NCBI GenBank assembly: GCA_963082975.1
Contig: OY720344.1
Span: 30,477,172-30,541,171 of the forward strand
Direction: 5' to 3'
Length of the DNA stretch: 64,000 bases
DNA from: Labia minor
Lineage: Eukaryota; Arthropoda; Insecta; Dermaptera; Spongiphoridae
Shown: positions 37,226 to 48,793 of the stretch, piece after piece
Numbering within the stretch: the first letter of the stretch is position 1
How the letters are laid out: every line of letters begins with the position of its first letter
Notes under the pieces: generated by a model
Database searches by the model: none
The model's input: only the letters and a program-made list of their open reading frames with translations
What the model was told of the DNA's origin: nothing
Position numbers and translations under genes: made by a program

Positions 37226-37965
37226 CCTAAAGTCTACAAATAGCTAATTGGTGAACAGAAATATTGAATTTAAGTTTTTTTTCTAATATCCACCTTTATA
37301 AAAATATTTGATCTAATGTTGATCGATTTGGCCTTAATCCGCATTACCGCATGATTCCTAATATCGAATTTTATTGAATGATAAAAAAAATTGTCAGATT
37401 ATGTGTTTAATAAAATTTTTATTATTACAAAAATTTGACTTGATTGTTCATATAAATAAATAAAACTAAATGCGCCCAATGTTTTCCGTTGAATATGAAG
37501 CAATTCATCCATAAACTTTGTCAAGGGGATAGAAATTTATTTTATTCTTTTTAGTCCATGAGAAAAATGTTATTTTATAAAAAACTTTTATATTTATATA
37601 TAATTCTAACTATGTTTGGAGATACATAGAGGTCATGCCATTCCCCAGTGACCTCATCTTTATTTGGCCCATAAATGCTACGCAGAATCCTATTCTTAAA
37701 TACTCTAAATCTGCTCTCGTCTCCTAAGGTCCTAGACCATGCCTCTCACCCATATAATACAACGGGCAAAATAATTGTTTTATATATTTTAATTTTTATC
37801 CCCTTTGATAGTAATTTTGACGCGATAAGCCCATTTACTGCATAATAACAGGCGCATCCCGATTGCAACCTCGCTTTAAATTCTTCTTGAATATTATTAT
37901 CCTACGTTATTACAGAAGTATTTAAATTTTTCTACATTTTCAAATTCTATATTTTGTATGTTAAG
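37226..37965 (-). mobile_element. LINE reverse transcriptase fragment, second copy, interrupted by a MITE arm
   Basis: The segments 37226-37380 and 37605-37965 match parts of the LINE fragment at 32650-33600 in the same order. Shared are the region before the RT fingers, and the VLYxxxAWS and MLRSIYGPNKDEVT text on the minus strand. Between them lies a single MITE arm (37445-37605). Stops in every frame. Confidence 0.7.
37445..37605. repeat. Single arm of the 29.9-kb MITE family
   Basis: Matches the right arm of the MITE at 29897-30489, including AAATGCGCCCAATGTTTTCC, GAAGCAATTCATCCATAAAC and TTATTCTTTTTAGTCCATG. No opposite arm is present nearby. Confidence 0.75.
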
Positions 37966-38613
37966 GCTTTGTGTGTTAATGTGAAAAAACAGTATAGATC
38001 AGGAGTCGGCAACTTTTTTCGGAAGGCGGGCCATTTTCAAAATAATTTTTTTTATGCGGGCCGCACATACAAATGTAACTTACATAGTGCTTATATATCA
38101 TATACAAGTCTAAATATTATTAAAAGATTATAGAAAAAAGTACTTTTTATTGACAACATTTTACAATTCTTAAAAAAAAACATACGATTCCAATTACATA
38201 CTTATAAATATAATTAAATAATATAATAATGAAATAAATATTATAATAAAAAAACAAGAATGTTAGAAAACAAAAATAATACAGTTTGTAACAGGAAAAA
38301 AGAAAATACAATTTCAATTACAAAAATACATTATTATGTGAATAAAAAATATCTTTCATTTTATTCATTCATTAAGGTTCAATGCGATGTTTGTTCTTGA
38401 ATATTGTTGGATAATCCATTTACGTCCGGTTGTGTTTGGGATCCTGAGATCCTCAACAAGTTTTGTAAATTTGTACTTCTGTTCGTATACATCAGGGATG
38501 GGCAAACTTTTTTAGGATGCGGTCTACTTCTAATTTTTTTACAATAAGTCGGTCCACCAGATATTTATTAAAATAATAATAATAAACAATGGTATAAATG
38601 TACATAGGTAACT

Positions 38614-39473
38614 AAATAATACTTTATATAAAAAAAAAACTTTTTTAAAAAACCACGTTTTTAACGCACTAAAAAGAAGAAAATAATTTTTCTGAAACCC
38701 CATAGGTACTGACATTACAAACAAGAGATATGATTTGAAGAAAATTTTCTATAACGTAAAACGTGGGGCGCAAATAATAATAAATTTTTTAAATGCAATA
38801 TAATTTCTTTGATTAATTTATTTCAATATCCATGGATTTATATTTTAAGTTTTATATTTTTTACCAGACTTTTTGTAAAAGGGAATATTATTAGTAATCC
38901 AACAGAATACTTTTATTAATGTAAATTTTTTTTGGAAAATTAATTCCTTAATATTAAATAAACATCTTCAATTTACACTTTAGAAATTTTATTAACATAA
39001 ATATTAAATATTTGCTAGAAGTTTTGCAGTAGCAAAATTTAGTTTTAGATTTCTTCAAGTTAAATTTCTTATATTATTTACCAGAATATTGTTAGGATGT
39101 CATTTTTTATCAGAATTTTTTAAAAGTGAATATTATTAGTAATCTAAAGGTAATCTTTTCATAAATTAAATTTACCTCTTTTAAAAATTTCGATAAGTTA
39201 TAAGCTTTACTTTTTGAAGCTAATTAAAATATGAATTCATTTATCCTATTAATTTGTACCTAATAACATTTATTTATAAATTTTTATACGATACAGAATA
39301 TTTTAGCCATAGTTGCGCCCCACGTTTTACGTTATAGAAAATTTTCTTCAAATCATATCTCTTGTTTGTAATGTCAGTACCTATGGGGTTTCAGAAAAAT
39401 TATTTTCTTCTTTTTAGTGCGTTAAAAACGTGGTTTTTTAAAAAAGTTTTTTTTTTATATAAAGTATTATTTT
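38614..39473. mobile_element. Long-TIR MITE nested in the inner hAT element
   Basis: Arms of about 165 bp (38614-38780 and 39307-39473) are nearly perfect inverted copies. They share AATAATACTTTATATA, CCACGTTTTTAACGCAC, AAAAAGAAGAAAATAATTTT, GTACTGACATTACAAACAAG and ACGTAAAACGTGGGGCGCAA. The layout parallels the 29.9-kb MITE family (ACGTTTTT, then ACTAAAAAGAA, then an inner GGGCGCA), so the two families look related. Confidence 0.85.
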
Positions 39474-40139
39474 CTACTTTTTAGTCTTCATTTATTGCAA
39501 TCGATTTCACTTGACCTATACTACTTTTAAGTTTTTTGATTGACTTTAATAGTCATGAAATACTATTATCCTGAAAGTAATAAATTTAAATTGAATTATA
39601 AAGAGAAATTTTTAAATTTGTCATATTTTAATTCTTTATTGCCTAAAACTCATCATAAATTTAAATTTTGTTTTCTAAATTACAGTACAAAACATTAATA
39701 TACCTTCTTTCAAATTTATTTACATTTTAAATATTATACATATTATATTATTCTTTTAACGGGTTTTTAACGGTTTTTTTCAAATTTAAATATTTACACT
39801 TTTTGTTTTGATTTTCCCATACAAAATTATATTCATTAATTATGCTCTAATTAAACACTTGCAAGCTACGAATGTGTTATTTTATTGTATTGTCATCCAG
39901 AATACATTACTCTGAAAAGTTTCAGAGCGATTGGATGACTGGAAGTGGTTGAAATTTCGATTGCAAGATTTGACCCGAACAGATAAACAAACAAGAAAGC
40001 AAGCTAAGAAAAACGTGGTAAAAAATAGAATAAGAAAGGAACTTAGGTATATATTTTCAAACAAAATTTAAAGATTATAAAAGTATAAAAATATCAAGTT
40101 CATAAGAAATATTGATTCGAATTATTATTTAAGATAAAG

Positions 40140-40487
40140 TCATGTGAAATTGTCCGCATTAGAAGATTTACACTGCATATCCTCTGCTAATTTAGTAAAT
40201 CTTGGTGTATAATTACTAACTGCCAGTCTTGTACTGCATTCGAGGTGATTGTCTGTAAGACGGGAGCGATATTTTGATTTAATTATATACATCGTAGAAA
40301 ATGCAGATTCACATAGGTAGGTAGAGCCAAAGAACGATGTTAAATTTAATGCGAGACCTTTTAAATTAGGATACTTAACTTCGTCCATTAAATTCCAAAA
40401 AATATTTGTAGGATCTGAATTATGTGCTTTTAAAATTATGTCATTTTGAAGAAGAACTTCATCTTCCTCAATAGTTATAGAAAACAA
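40140..40487 (-). pseudogene. hAT transposase C-terminal dimerisation domain, truncated
   Basis: 115-codon open stretch ending in the hAT dimerisation region: YPNLKGLALNLTSFFGSTYLCESAFSTMYIIKSKYRSRLTDNHL followed by LRLAVSNY-like text. This is the C-terminal signature of ZBED5/GTF2IRD2-type hAT transposases (FGSTYxCExxFSxMxxIKSKxRSRLTxxHL). The RNase-H catalytic core and zinc-finger N-terminus are absent from the element, so it cannot be active. Confidence 0.85.
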
Positions 40488-41409
40488 TTCGTTTATATTT
40501 TTGGTTATTTCTTCCCCGAGTAATGGAATTTTTTATATGCTAAGGAGTAGTTTAAGTAAAAAAGGCAATGAGTAAAGGCGATCACTTTAAAATGACTCGG
40601 CGGTCCACCAGTCGATCGCGATCGACTTAATGCCCATCTCTGGTATACATTATTGCCACCGGCCACATTTCGGCACGTTCACGCTCACACTCTGTTGATT
40701 TTTTCAAAATTATATTAATGCTTTGGCGGGCCGCACAAAAAGTCGAAAAGGGCCGCAGGTTGCCGACCCCTGGTATAGATGATAGGAGGATATAGGAGGC
40801 TGAAACCATTCGATTTTTTTTTATAAAAATATATTTATCTTATGAATCTGTGTGAATTTCAAAAAAATCCTTAGTGATTTAATATCTCAAAAATATACAA
40901 ATATATATATAAATATATATATATATATTGGTGGAATAATAAGATAAGATTTTCGACGTATGTATGTATTTGATGTTTATAACATTAAGAAGTTAGTTAC
41001 AACTTCAGTTTAAACATTGTTTGCAACGGGTTGGTCACAGACCATCCGTTCGTCTAGTACAGGGAGGTAGGGAGAGAACATTTCGAATAAAAGTTCTCGT
41101 CTATCTGACGTCACAGCCGCTGTACCAAAACATTATATTTTCCATTGATCTTAATGTTAATATATCAACAAATTTCGCGCCTTTTTTGTGGAAAATTATG
41201 TGAGCAAAATTTTTCTCATGAAGAAAAAACTCTTTAAATTTTATTTTATTTCAACTGCGGGTCGTTTTGATATGCATATATGTATAAAAAAAATTAAATG
41301 TTGCGGCAATCATTCTCTTCATAATGCTGATGATTAGTCAATTAACAAAAGAAATTATCATTAGTTTAATAGAAAAATGATTACAAAAAATATATTTATT
41401 AATGTATTT

Positions 41410-42072
41410 TAGATTTTTTTTGGAAAATTAAATATGGAAATATCTTTGGAAAAATCGAAATGCCTCGTGATATCTAAGCAACAGCTCCAATGCGATGTTA
41501 AAATAAAAAATGTCTCATTGGAACAAGTCCAAAAATTCAATTACTTGTTTGCAGAGGTATCGTCCGATGGAGACCTAGCGCATGAGGTTAGAACTCAAGT
41601 AACAAAAGGAGCACGAATAGCTGGCTGCCTGTATGGACTGGTATGGAAAAACAAATATATGTCAACAGAGAGCAAAGTAAAAATTTACAAGACCTGCGTT
41701 CCCCCAGTGTTGACATATGCAGCAGAAACCAGGGCATCAACAACTGCAACACAACAGCTTCTCAGAACAACGGAGATGAAAGTAATAAGGACGTTAAACG
41801 GAAAAACCTTAAGAGATAAAACCAATAGCGAAACCCTTAGGGAACTAAGTGGAATACAAGAAATAAATGAATGGATCGAAGTGAGAAAGAGAGGATGGAG
41901 TGAGCATGTAGAAAGAATGATGGATGATCGCCTTGCAAAAATAGTAAAAGAAAATCGGCCCCATGGAACACGTAGTAGAGGTCGACCAAAGAAAAGGTGG
42001 AAAGACCGATAAGAATGCCTTCTCTTGGAAACAAACAGGCTGGAAGCCTAAAAGGAAGAAGAAGAAGAAGAT
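41410..42072 (+). mobile_element. Non-LTR retrotransposon 3' end, open for 192 codons
   Basis: The frame 41434-42012 encodes the C-terminal part of a LINE endonuclease/reverse transcriptase. It has EKSKCLVISKQ, QKFNYLFAEVSSDG, SKVKIYKTCVPPVLTYAAET, LLRTTEMKVIRTLNGKTLRDK, RGWSEHVERMMDDRLAKIV and RSRGRPKKRWKD. That order is shared by RTE/Jockey-like elements of arthropods. The 5' part, including the RT catalytic aspartates, is missing. A GAA-rich tail (42052-42070) follows the stop and marks the 3' terminus, as expected for 5'-truncated insertion. The fragment is unusually well preserved next to the other LINE scraps. Confidence 0.85.
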
Positions 42073-43459
42073 TTTTTGGAAAGGTCAAAACATTTATTGA
42101 AATCCCTAAAAACTAATAATGACCAGCAACTAATATACCATCCAAAAAAAACCGGATTTTTAGGTAAGGTTTGCATCTTGAAAAAAAAATTGAAAACAAG
42201 TCATAATAAAAAAAGTAGGATAAAAATTTTGTTACGGTTGAGAAAAAATGTGCTTATTATTAATATCCTTGAAAATGAGTTAATTTAAAATCTAATAAAA
42301 AATAATTAAATACAAATTAAATTATTAAAAACTATTTCTAATGATTAAATATATTATCTAAACTATAAAACAAAGAAGAAATAACTAAGAAAAACTTTCA
42401 AACATACGAGAAAATTTGAAACAAAAATGTATTGTCTTATGGAAAATTCATTTGATGTATACAAAATGGCCGACAAGAATTTCTTCCTACTTTTTCGGAG
42501 CCTTATTAGTACATACACATCACTGTAAAAGAGCCGATTAGCGGGATTTAATAATATATACTTATATAGGATAAGTAATTTTTATTTATTGAAATTAAAA
42601 AAAAATGTCAAAATTCATATAAATATATTCATGTTTACATTCATCAATAATGATGATTAATTAATAAACTTTCACATTTAAGTTATTAATATCTATTTGA
42701 AATAATTTTAAAGAAAATTAGTCAAATTTAATAAAATATATTTCCTGTACCAAAATAAAATTTTTCTAATATTAACAAAATGCTATATTAAATACAAAAA
42801 ATAATGAGATTAACAAATTCTATGAGAAATTATTTTTATGTTTCTTTTTACCTAGTTACATGAATAATACAAAATCATTTTAAGGGATAAGAAGTAAACA
42901 ATAATACATAAGACATTTCTCTAGTATATATAATTATGTATAACTTATTATTTTTAAAATAAAAACGAAATCTCTATAATCTCATTAAAATAATCAGATA
43001 ATCTAAGTATAACAGTAGATCGTTGAATATTCCAGTCATTTAAGAAAGATTTTTCTTTTCTTTCAAATTAAAATATAGAATAATGAAATTTAAATATAAA
43101 AATATAATCTTTCTAGAAAAACAGTGTTATTATTTACCATACATGTTAATATAAATATTATATGTTACGATTCTATATAAATCATAGGTAGAGATTGTTA
43201 ATATCCCAAAACGTTTTATTTATTTATTTATTTGGCATATTTAATTATGTATTTTGATTAAAACTCAAATTGGTTAAGATCGGTATAGACTTGATATAAA
43301 TGATTACCAATTAAATAAAATAAAAAAAGAATTGTGTAAAATATTAAACTTTAAGCAAATCACTTTCAATAAGTATGTATTAAAAACACTTTAACTTAAA
43401 AATTATTCAATCATACTTAATTTATTTATTTACACATCCGAAAGAAAACATTATTTCTT

Positions 43460-43490
<31 letters not shown>

Positions 43491-43928
43491 TGTAACGAAA
43501 TTCTCATTTTGCCCGAAGATGAATTGTATTTTTTATAAATTAAATTTTTAATTAAATCAAAAAAGTAAAGTAATTAATTTTTTGCATTTCCTGTTGAAAA
43601 CTTTATTTTTAATAAAGTTATTAATATTACATTGACAGCAAATAATTTATTTTTTATAAATTATTTCTTTTCGGAAATCAATTTTTTATTGAATTGGCAT
43701 ACATTCTTATATCTGGCAAAGTGAACGTTGGTCTCAGATTCTAAAAAAAATTATAGAAAACACAGTAAAAAAGATACATTTTTATTTGAAAATTAAAGAC
43801 CAGTTTATTGATATTGTATTCAAAAACTACTCCAAAGAAAATGCAAAGGGCCAAATTAAATAAAAATAACTCATATATGGAAATCTGTTGTAGATCAGAT
43901 ATTTACCGTAGCTGAGGATACCTGTCGA
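42073..43928. other. Gene-free AT-rich stretch
   Basis: AT-rich filler with an AT microsatellite (about 43463-43490). No family resemblance or terminal repeats were recognised. Confidence 0.5.
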
Positions 43929-44000
43929 CAGTGGTGTTGTTCTAATTTTTTTTTTTACCGGAACGACGTTCCGGAGCGTTCTGCCTCGACAACACCACTG
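43929..44000. mobile_element. 72-bp hAT-type MITE with perfect target duplication
   Basis: Twelve-bp perfect inverted ends, CAGTGGTGTTGT and ACAACACCACTG, flanked by identical CCTGTCGA at 43921-43928 and 44001-44008. Inside lie a poly-T run and the palindrome CCGGAACGACGTTCCGG. The 8-bp duplication and CAGTG start fit the hAT superfamily. It is among the shortest elements that still show both hallmarks. Confidence 0.85.
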
Positions 44001-44271
44001 CCTGTCGATGTATATTCAACAATGGATAAGGAATATTAATCTAGTAATTCTTACTCAATTATTATTTATGTTAATATCAATATGTAAACATATTTATAAC
44101 TTGTGCCATTGAAGGTTTTTTAGATATAGATCAAATAAATGTCTTTGTCTGATCTATTTACTCATTGAATGTTCCTTAAGAGAAGAGTACCGAGACACTA
44201 AAAAGTAACATTAAATGTTACTTAAATATTAAAACAGCTCAATCGTGGGGTGTGTAACCGTTCTGTTTTCT

Positions 44272-44815
44272 GGAGACTGTCGTCAGATACTCTATGTCAT
44301 TCTCAACGGGACCGCAACTGATAAAGTGAATACTTTGGAAAAAATATTGATTGCATCTATCTTCCTAAAAACTCTCAGTTCATTTTAGAGATAATAAATC
44401 AAGCGAAATATTTTCTAACTTATTACTAAAGAATGGTGAGAGAAGAATAAGATTCAGATGACCTCTATGGCCACATTGGTAAACTCTCAAGTTCAACTGA
44501 TAAATCAATCGTGTTTACAGAAATTCACGAGTTTATTTTTATTTTCATTACCTGGTTTTGTGATCCATCCAGCAACACTCCTACTAATCATTAAACTAAT
44601 GAAATAAATAAAAAAGCACTTAGTTTATTTTAAGTCGAGGAAAGAAGATCAATGAATCAATGATCAACGTAATTAATCAAAATAGTGATTAAGTAGAGTT
44701 TTTAGAAAGTATACCAACAGCAGGTCTTCCGGTTCATGAATTGAATCCACGGTTAGAGAACCCATAATACTTAGGCGAAACCTTAGTCCTAAACTTTGTA
44801 ATGGAACTATTTGAT
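44272..44815 (+). mobile_element. Helitron PIF1-like helicase remnant
   Basis: Frames with stops and shifts read GDCRQILYVILNGTATDKVN, then a KLSxHFRDNKSSEIFSNLLLKNG-like block, EFLESIPTAGLPVHELNPRLENP and ILRRNLSPKLCNGT. These match, in order, conserved helicase blocks of animal Helitron Rep-Hel proteins (GDFRQxLPVIPxG, EFLNSLxPSGLPPHxLxLK, LLRNLxPxxLCNGT). The Rep domain is not adjacent. Confidence 0.75.
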
Positions 44816-45799
44816 CATGTTAAAATGACTGATATTGTGGGCTGATGAATAGTCATTCATTCTTAGAATTTCTATAATACTCAATAAAATAACTTATCTC
44901 TTGAGTTTAAAAGTATATGAATACCTGTTAATGTTCTATTAATATCTTTTTACCTTATTTATTAATAAGCCTGAAGGGCAGATTTTGACTACACGGGAAG
45001 TAGAACTAAGACAGGATGCTTTTCTTAATAATAATAAAACACCTTTTAATAATTATAAAAACCACAAGAGTTTTAATAAATATATTCATGATAGGTTCAA
45101 ATTATTTTATTTTATATCATTAGAACAATTCTATTATAATATTTTTGCTATTAATTAAATATAATGTATTTTACAATTTTACAATTAATAATTGGAATCG
45201 TTTAAATTAATATTTATATTAATAAAGTTTATATACAAGTACTTAATTCGAAAATATAGAATTTAACATAGATTTTGTATATTTTTATGTAAATGTTATT
45301 ACATTATAATTCTATAAATAAAATAAATATATATCCAATTTATTAATTTATTAAATATTGAAGAAATACATAATAATTTAAATTTTAAAATATATTAAAG
45401 AGTTTTAAAATTTTCAAATGTGACTAAATTAAAATTTATTGAAAAAATTATTGAAATAAATTATTAAGTGATTAAAAGAAATTAATCTTAATCAAGATTA
45501 TATAAATTAATGAATTTAAAAACAAAAATACAAATTTATATAGTTTTTTTTTGATAAATGTAAGAGTAAGAATATAATTTAGACAGAAATTTGATACTGA
45601 AATTTTCAGTGTGGAATTGGCAACAACGAACGAAAATAACACTAATGATTTTTCTCATTATTTCAAGAATCAATCCCAAAGTATCTTTGTTAAATTCATT
45701 ATCAATGTGGGATATTTGAAACGAGTTTCTTACATTGTTTTTATTATCTGAAGGGTTATTCAATGCGCGAGTTGTTGTTTTGGGGACGTTTGTCTAAAC

Positions 45800-46168
45800 C
45801 AGGGGTGGCTAACCCGCGGCCCGCCGTAAACATTTTTGCGGCCCGCGAGATTCATCACACTTTTATATTCTACGCCCCCATGAAACAAATATCGCACTAG
45901 TGAAATAAATATGATTTCATTTTTTTTTATTTTTAGTATTATATATTTTTTACAATGTGCATTCAGTATCATTATTATTATATTATATATGTTTATATGT
46001 AAAAATAATAGTAAACATAAAAATTCATTATTTTTCAATTTGTCACACCAAACAATATCTATAATGGGCATAAATCTAATATGGGTATGTATAATTTTAT
46101 ATGCGGCCCGCGAAGTTATGATGCATTTCCAAAGTGGCCCACAAGATCATTTGGGTTGGCCACCTCTG
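45800..46168. mobile_element. Non-autonomous hAT element, 369 bp, perfect target duplication
   Basis: Ends CAGGGGTGGCTAACCCGCGG and (right end inverted) CAGAGGTGGCCAACCCAAAT, flanked by identical GTCTAAAC at 45792-45799 and 46169-46176. GCGGCCCGCG occurs near both ends (about 45839 and 46103). AT-rich interior, no coding potential. Confidence 0.9.
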
Positions 46169-46199
46169 GTCTAAACTGTTGTTTATAATTCATTGATAG

Positions 46200-46375
46200 T
46201 GATAGGAATTATCATAAGAAGTTACACGATTGAACAGCACGTCCCAATAATTAAACTTTGGAACCAAAATGGTTGTTCGTTGCACTCATTTTACAGCAGA
46301 AGCGGTTGCCATTTATGGGATGATGCCAATCAACAAGTGTACCAGGTTGCACTGCATCCACAAAAAGTTAATAGT
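46200..46375 (+). mobile_element. Possible mariner-associated HTH (DUF4817-like) remnant
   Basis: TIEQHVPIIKLWNQNGCSLHSFYSR resembles the helix-turn-helix domain at the start of many arthropod mariner-like transposases (xxEQRVxIIKxYYQNxxSFxxTxRxLR). Nothing recognisable follows. Short match, so weak. Confidence 0.3.
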
Positions 46376-46376
46376 T

Positions 46377-48600
46377 CTAAGAACAACAGAACGATGTTAG
46401 CCCATTTTTTGTTATAAATTGAAAATAATAATAAATAATATGCATGGACTTTTGCTTATGGTTTCTTGAAGTCATCTGTCTTTACAAATAAGCTCCTATT
46501 AATCGATGCCCTTAAGTTAACATAACCCAGACCATCGCTCAAATTTAGCCGGATCTATGAGGCTCTCTTTAGCTCGGATCTATGCAACCGTGAGAAGTGT
46601 AGCGGATAATAATAACATAATGGCATACAAGAATCTTTCAAACAAAATAAATAATTTCGTTATTACCTCACACGAAGCTTGTTTTATTCTATTTCAACAT
46701 CTACTCGGCCTTATTGACAAATATTATTTATTATCATCTGAATTATAAAACATTGTGTATCTAAATCCGACTATGTATATATAGTAAATCATAAATAGAT
46801 TATTAATAATATTAAAATTAAAATTATAATTAATAATTAAATTTAAAATAGAAAGATAAAACTAAATGGAAAAAAGATGGATTCACTTGTAACCATATTA
46901 GAGAGTTCTTTCAAAATTGTTACCTTACAATTACTACTAAAATAATATATATATATATATATTTAACCTTAAGCAATTATTTTTCAATAAGTAAATATTC
47001 AAAACTAAACTTGAAATACTAAACAAGCATTGCCAAGAGCAACTATCAATAATCAAGATCAAAAGAGAAAAGCATTTTAATTCATGCACATTCATTGGGT
47101 GCGAATAAAGAATAATCCTTGCATTTTCATCAAGACAAAGCATCCATTAAGTCCATTGATATTTTCCAACTTATTTAACTAACAAAATATCATAAACAAA
47201 ATAAAATCATAAATTTTAGTAATAAATGAAAGTATTTATCATCCATTCAAATTATTATTATTAAACTATTATTATTATTATTATTTTATTAGATAAAGTT
47301 ATAAAGATCTCTACCGATAGAAAGCTTCGAATCTTTTTACCTGGCTTCCAATAGAATAAACACAAAAGAAATATGAAGGTACTTGATTAAGCATCTCTGA
47401 TTAATTTAGAAAAACATCATCAATATATGGAAATGTAAAAAATGTTACTTTATATTTTTTAAAAATATTAAAATTAAATTTATCAATTAAAATTAATTAA
47501 TTACAACTTTATGGTTGGAGTTCTAACCCTCCCAACATGAAGATGAAAGCACACACTTCCCCAAGTTAATATTAAATATTATTAATGAAACAAGATTAGT
47601 GATCAATTGAACATAAACACTTAAACATTTTAATATACAATACATTAATCTATAAAAGAGTCGAGTATTGTTATTAATAAGAAATTTAAAATTTATAACT
47701 ATAGGTTTGCAATTTCAAAAAGTTGTAAAAAAAACCTCATAATTTAATCTAAAATTACATTTAATAAATCATAATTATTCCAAATTTATCTCAAACTTTT
47801 CATTTCATATTTATAGTCAAGAACTTTGAGATCTAATTAACAATAATATACTTATAAGAATAAAAGATACAAACTTGTAAGATACAAAGAAGTCCTTTTT
47901 AGTTGTTACTATAAGTTTTATTTCATTTTATAAATACAAAAATTAAAAATACAATTATTAAATTCTTTGACTTTTGAAGTAGAATGTGGGTTTTGGGTTT
48001 AAGGTTAAATATATCCCATGTTGTTCAAAATAATTAAAAATTAAAAATTTATAGACTAAATATTTTTTGTTTTTGTTAACATTTATATTTTAAAACTCCA
48101 TTATAAGAAAATATCGATGTATTTTAAATTATCCAAAATCTTAAATGGAAGAATTTTGAAGTGTGATAGAGGTGGGAGTCCTACCTAAGCTTAAGCCTAA
48201 AATATAAATATCATACCTATACCTATATGGAAATATATTAGAAGACCCCTTAGAATGTACAATAAGAGAGTATAAATTAACAGTTAAATTTAATGAAAAT
48301 TGTTAGGTTAAAATTTCAAGAAATATATAATTATTGTTTTCTGGTTAAATTAATTAATTAATTAATTAATTAATTAGTTAGTTAATTTCAAAATATCACT
48401 TGATAAGTATAAGTATGTTTTCAATTTATGCATTGATTAATTAATTAATCAGAAATTAATAAGATATTGATTAAAATTTTGTTTTCTTAAAGACGAGTTA
48501 CTAACATAAATGAGGATTGTTTTTAAACAAAATGCTCATTTTGATTATGATGAATTATTCACTTCAATGTCAGCTGTTGGCAATTATGTATTTTCGCAGT
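46377..48600. other. Gene-free AT-rich stretch upstream of the secreted-protein gene
   Basis: No exon or element with recognisable ends. There is a TTAA-type tetranucleotide run at about 48344-48382. Confidence 0.5.
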
Positions 48601-48660
48601 GAAACCAAAGATAATTTGGCTGGAGGTTTCCGATGACCACCCTCACTAGACTGATGAGAA

Positions 48661-48793
48661 AAGAGAGAGAGAGAGAGAGTGCGAGATGTTCATTCGAGGA
48701 GCAGAGGGGGTTTCCTATAAAGACGAGTTACAAGCGCATCACAGCCGTCAAACACCGTTCAGTCGCCGAGAAAGGATACATCATATCTTCGCC
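48661..48793 (+). promoter_or_regulatory. Promoter with GAGA tract and TATA box
   Basis: A (GA)n tract (about 48664-48680) lies about 40 bp upstream of TATAAAG (48717-48723), followed by a locally GC-richer 5' UTR and the ATG at 48794. A start site near 48742-48750 is expected from TATA spacing. GAGA tracts beside TATA boxes are common in strongly regulated arthropod promoters; the binding factor is inferred. Confidence 0.65.

Larger units (their letters stand above)
38493..40642 (-). mobile_element. Inner hAT element with transposase C-terminus, perfect 8-bp target duplication
   Basis: Ends CAGGGATGGGCAAACTTTTT (38493) and, inverted, CAGAGATGGGCATTAAGTCG (40642). Identical GTATACAT lies at 38485-38492 and 40643-40650. 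Its left half is filled by a MITE of about 860 bp. Without the MITE it is about 1.3 kb, too short for a full hAT transposase, so it is a deletion derivative that keeps only the C-terminal coding part. Confidence 0.93.
38000..40772. mobile_element. Outer non-autonomous hAT element with perfect 8-bp target duplication
   Basis: Ends CAGGAGTCGGCAACTTTTTT and (right end inverted) CAGGGGTCGGCAACCTGCGG are typical hAT terminal repeats. The flanks GTATAGAT at 37992-37999 and 40773-40780 are identical. Only about 615 bp belong to this element itself (38000-38484 and 40643-40772); the rest is a second hAT element inserted later. There is no coding capacity of its own. Confidence 0.92.

Noticed and set aside
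46557-46748. 63-codon plus-strand frame in a slightly GC-richer patch
   Set aside because: No resemblance to known families and no splice signals linking it to a gene.
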